This document shows, piece by piece, positions 5,546 through 7,648 of a stretch of 7,648 nt of DNA. The stretch is from an uncultured Victivallales bacterium (GTDB lineage Bacteria > Verrucomicrobiota > Lentisphaeria > Oligosphaerales > JAFGRS01). Position 1 is the first letter of the stretch. Each line of letters starts with the position of its first letter. The position numbers and the translations under genes are program-made. Under the pieces are notes generated by a model. It ran no database searches, had not been told where the DNA came from, and saw only the letters and a program-made list of their open reading frames with translations. The stretch is taken from contig CAILKC010000638.1 of the NCBI GenBank assembly GCA_903834675.1, positions 1-7,648 of the forward strand. Reading direction: 5' to 3'.

Positions 5546-7306
5546 ATGAAATCACTGATCTGTTTAGTAGTCGTCTTCTGTGCCACCGCGGCGTGGGCCG
5601 ATTCATTGCCACAGCCGGGAATTGACACCGAGGGATGGAGCCTCCACGGGGACGTCGTAAAGGGGCAGCAGGGAGAGAACTTCGTCAAGCTGGCTTTGGA
5701 GGTGGATCGAGGGAAAGCCGACTTGAACAAGACGGTGCTTCTTGATACGGGGCGCGACTATGAACTGGAGATCGTGTACAGGTCCGACACTGCGGGGTCA
5801 GCCAGGGACAGGGGTTCCTGGATCTACCTCGCTTTCAGGGATGAGAAAGACAAGAATGTCGGCGAGCAGTGCGAGACTCTTGAACAGACAGCGTCATGGA
5901 AGAGCAAGTCCATCCCGCTTGGAACCCCGGCCGGAACGGCGAAGGTGTACGTGTCCATCCGTCAGCAGCAGGGCAAGGGGACATTGGACATCAAGTCGGT
6001 GGAACTGAAACAGACTGACTCAGGCACGAAAACGACGATGACCCTCAGCCCTGCCGCCATGACTGCACTGGCCTATATATCTACGCCGGGCGAGAAGCTG
6101 AGCCCCGACGGTGAACGCTCGCCGCGGGATGGCGATATTTTCCTGCCGTATCTGAAAGGAAAGGCTCCAACCATCGTTCGCGATCTCGGCACGGAGACCG
6201 CCGACGGGGTGACCGTTCAGAAAGTGGTCTTCCGGTCGATGACGGTCGGCGGCGAACCACAGGATGTGTATGCGGTCATCGCACGGCCTTCCGGTGATGG
6301 GACTTTTCCCGGCATCCTCTGGCTGCACGGAGGCTACGGATGCGCCGAAAGAGGATCGGTAATCCGCTATGCCAAGGCCGGATATGTGGCGATCTCGCCC
6401 GATCTCCCGGGCATTGCGGATCCCAAGAATTGCCCGAATTCCGTAGGTCCATGGGCAGTCCGCTTCGCCAAATGGGGCAAGCGAGCCAAGCCCAATCCCA
6501 CCGCCGATGAGACATTCGATGCCGTGGTGGCGGCGCTCCAGGCGTTCGCTCTACTCTCCGCGCAGCCAGGCGTCGCAAAGGATCGGATCGGTGTGGCGGG
6601 CATCTCCATGGGCGGCTACACCACGACGATGATCACCGGTCTGCTCGGTGAACGGGTAAGGGCGGCCTTTTCGAGATACGGCTGCGGTTTTTACGATCGC
6701 GGCAGCACCTGGACAAAGGAGTTGCGGGATCTGCCGGACGATCAACGCGAAGCTTGGCTGCATCACTTCGATGCCGGCCGCCGGGCCTCTGGCATCAAGG
6801 CGCCGTATTTCATTGCCGCCGCCGCCAGCGATCACTTCTTTTGGCCACCGGCGGTGAATGCCACCGTAGCCGTGATACCGGCTGGCAGCAATCAGGTTTA
6901 TGCGCCGGCAAACCACCGGTTGACAGGCATCCCCGACGAGGGGAATCTCGATCTGCTGTACTTGGGATATTGGCTGAAAGGCGAAGGGCAGCCCTTCCCC
7001 AAGGTCACGGTCGAGAGTTGTGAGCCACAGCCCGACGGCGGGAAGCAAATCACATTCTCCGTGCAGGCGCCATTGCCGGTGAAAACGGCCACGCTGTATG
7101 TCACTGCCGGCGGGGAGAGTTGGGAGAAAAGTACTTGGGAGCCAATCACCGCACAGGTTGCGGGCGAGAATAGGTTCCAGGCCACAATCCCTGCTGTCAA
7201 GGTCAACAAACAAGGCGCATGGTTTGTAAACGTCTCCGATGCGAGACCGGCAACTGCCGGCAGTTTGGTGTATGGCATAGTAACGGGGTCAACCCTCGAC
7301 TTTTAG
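5546..7306 (+). CDS. Exported alpha/beta-hydrolase (acetyl-xylan esterase / dienelactone hydrolase-like) with N-terminal accessory domain
   Basis: The 586-residue product has a signal peptide with a clear A-W-A/D cleavage site after Ala18. Residues about 22-156 form a beta-rich domain related to the N-terminus of the preceding glycoside hydrolase. The catalytic domain (about 195-480) shows the alpha/beta-hydrolase pattern: oxyanion strand motif L-H-G-G-Y-G (260-265), nucleophile elbow G-I-S-M-G with Ser354, likely acid Asp429 in S-D-H-F-F-W, and likely base His457 in N-H-R-L. A final beta-sandwich-like segment (about 483-586) resembles C-terminal domains of secreted hydrolases of this kind. 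The expected chemistry is hydrolysis of an ester, or less likely a peptide bond. A sugar O-acetyl or aromatic ester is favoured by the neighbouring glycoside hydrolase. A PhoPQ-activated-pathogenicity-related-like or S9 peptidase-like identity is the main alternative. No lipobox is visible, so the protein is probably soluble after export. Confidence 0.88.
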   Translation: MKSLICLVVVFCATAAWADSLPQPGIDTEGWSLHGDVVKGQQGENFVKLALEVDRGKADLNKTVLLDTGRDYELEIVYRSDTAGSARDRGSWIYLAFRDEKDKNVGEQCETLEQTASWKSKSIPLGTPAGTAKVYVSIRQQQGKGTLDIKSVELKQTDSGTKTTMTLSPAAMTALAYISTPGEKLSPDGERSPRDGDIFLPYLKGKAPTIVRDLGTETADGVTVQKVVFRSMTVGGEPQDVYAVIARPSGDGTFPGILWLHGGYGCAERGSVIRYAKAGYVAISPDLPGIADPKNCPNSVGPWAVRFAKWGKRAKPNPTADETFDAVVAALQAFALLSAQPGVAKDRIGVAGISMGGYTTTMITGLLGERVRAAFSRYGCGFYDRGSTWTKELRDLPDDQREAWLHHFDAGRRASGIKAPYFIAAAASDHFFWPPAVNATVAVIPAGSNQVYAPANHRLTGIPDEGNLDLLYLGYWLKGEGQPFPKVTVESCEPQPDGGKQITFSVQAPLPVKTATLYVTAGGESWEKSTWEPITAQVAGENRFQATIPAVKVNKQGAWFVNVSDARPATAGSLVYGIVTGSTLDF

Positions 7307-7442
7307 CTTTATAGTGACGCATTAATACCCTTAACGCCAGGGTCGGAGATGCGATGGTGTCCCCGTCTTTTCCCCCGTGGCATCTTGCCCGGTTGGCCGT
7401 GTGCGGAACGCGGGGGCAGCAGATGGAAGGGAGCGTGATGCC
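7307..7442 (+). mobile_element. 5' flank of a RAYT transposase element
   Basis: This non-coding stretch leads into the truncated transposase gene. It contains GGTGTCCCCGTCTTTTCCC (7356-7374), whose reverse complement includes AAAAGACGGGGACACC. From memory, GGGGACA-type motifs of this kind recur beside RAYT genes in planctomycete, verrucomicrobial and deltaproteobacterial genomes. A purine-rich ribosome-binding site, GGAAGGGAG (7425-7433), lies 9 nt before the transposase ATG. The weak inverted repeat around 7327-7345 (ACCCT/AGGGT) lacks a T-run and is not convincing as a terminator for the esterase gene. The element's left boundary is not defined by any terminal repeat I can see. Confidence 0.5.
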
Positions 7443-7535
7443 ATGGCCAGGCCCTTGCGCGTGGAATACGCCGGAGCGCTCCACCACGTCATGAACCGCG
7501 GCAACCATAGAACCGCTTACGACCCCAAAGGGTGA
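7443..7535 (+). pseudogene. Truncated RAYT (REP-associated tyrosine transposase, Y1_Tnp family)
   Basis: The first 21 codons encode the highly recognisable RAYT N-terminus MARPLRVEYAGALHHVMNRG followed by Asn. The frame then diverges from the family (H-R-T-A-Y-D-P-K-G) and stops after 30 residues. Intact RAYTs of this type are several-fold longer and carry the HUH metal-binding motif and the catalytic tyrosine downstream, so this copy lacks all catalytic residues and cannot be active. The break falls just before the inverted repeat starting near 7540, so deletion or insertion at the repeat probably removed the rest. A good Shine-Dalgarno is retained, which suggests the loss is fairly recent. 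Confidence 0.85.
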
Positions 7536-7542
7536 GAAAGCG

Positions 7543-7648
7543 GCGTCAAGCCGCCGACAGTCCAAAGCCTGCCTGGCTGCGCCACGCCAGGCGGTATCAT
7601 ACTGCACCCCAACAACGTGGAGTGCTTTGGAGTGCGGTGGCTCGACAC
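7543..7648. repeat. Inverted pair of an interspersed 25-26-bp repeat with internal hairpin
   Basis: Positions 7543-7568, containing GTCAAGCCGCCG and then CAGTCCAAAGC, match the reverse complement of 7624-7648 closely (GTGTCGAGCCACCGC followed by ACTCCAAAGC). Between them lies a perfect 7-bp hairpin, GCCTGGC (7571-7577) with GCCAGGC (7586-7592). The left copy also contains a small hairpin, GCGGC/GCCGC (7540-7544 with 7550-7554). The right copy touches the window edge, so its full extent is unknown. The repeat directly follows the truncated transposase gene. I recall similar CACTCCAAAG-type repeats in verrucomicrobial genomes. Confidence 0.65.

Noticed and set aside
7203..7607. Minus-strand frame of 134 codons covering the RAYT flank
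   Set aside because: It runs antisense through the esterase end, the transposase relic and two repeats. Small proteins of this kind are translations of the mobile-element flank, not genes.

Overview
This is a GC-rich bacterial window carrying four intact protein genes, all on the + strand, separated by repeat-rich spacers. A fifth gene at the right end is truncated. No ribosomal or taxonomic marker is present. Two large secreted carbohydrate-active enzymes, a RAYT-type transposase relic and several families of interspersed inverted repeats together suggest a free-living member of the Planctomycetes-Verrucomicrobia-Lentisphaerae/Kiritimatiellae group. That assignment is an inference with moderate to low confidence.

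Layout. (1) Positions 1-852 contain no gene I can support but are dense in hairpins: three back-to-back structures at 7-118, and a 44-bp repeat present at 31-74 and 313-356 whose 7-bp stem shows two compensatory base-pair changes between copies. (2) Positions 853-1523 hold a two-gene unit of small inner-membrane proteins, a DUF2752 protein and a TM2-domain protein, 35 bp apart. (3) Positions 1524-1962 are a spacer dominated by a concentric, roughly 239-bp imperfect palindrome (1681-1919). (4) Positions 1963-7306 hold a probable two-gene operon with a 43-bp gap. It encodes a 1179-residue exported multidomain glycoside hydrolase (clan GH-A-like barrel, C-terminal CBM9-like domain) and a 586-residue exported alpha/beta-hydrolase resembling acetyl-xylan esterases or dienelactone hydrolases. 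(5) Positions 7307-7648 hold the flank and first 30 codons of a RAYT (REP-associated tyrosine transposase, Y1_Tnp) gene, which breaks off near another inverted repeat pair that runs to the window edge.

How the genes may work together. The glycoside hydrolase and the esterase begin with the same kind of roughly 130-150-residue beta-rich domain directly after their signal peptides. A 28-residue ungapped stretch shares 12 identities. The simplest reading is that both exported enzymes are directed to the same polysaccharide by related binding modules, one removing ester groups and the other cutting glycosidic bonds. The substrate cannot be read from the sequence. The DUF2752/TM2 pair looks like an independent envelope module of unknown function. 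The repeats and the RAYT relic point to past activity of REP-like elements, although the link between that RAYT and these particular repeats is unproven.
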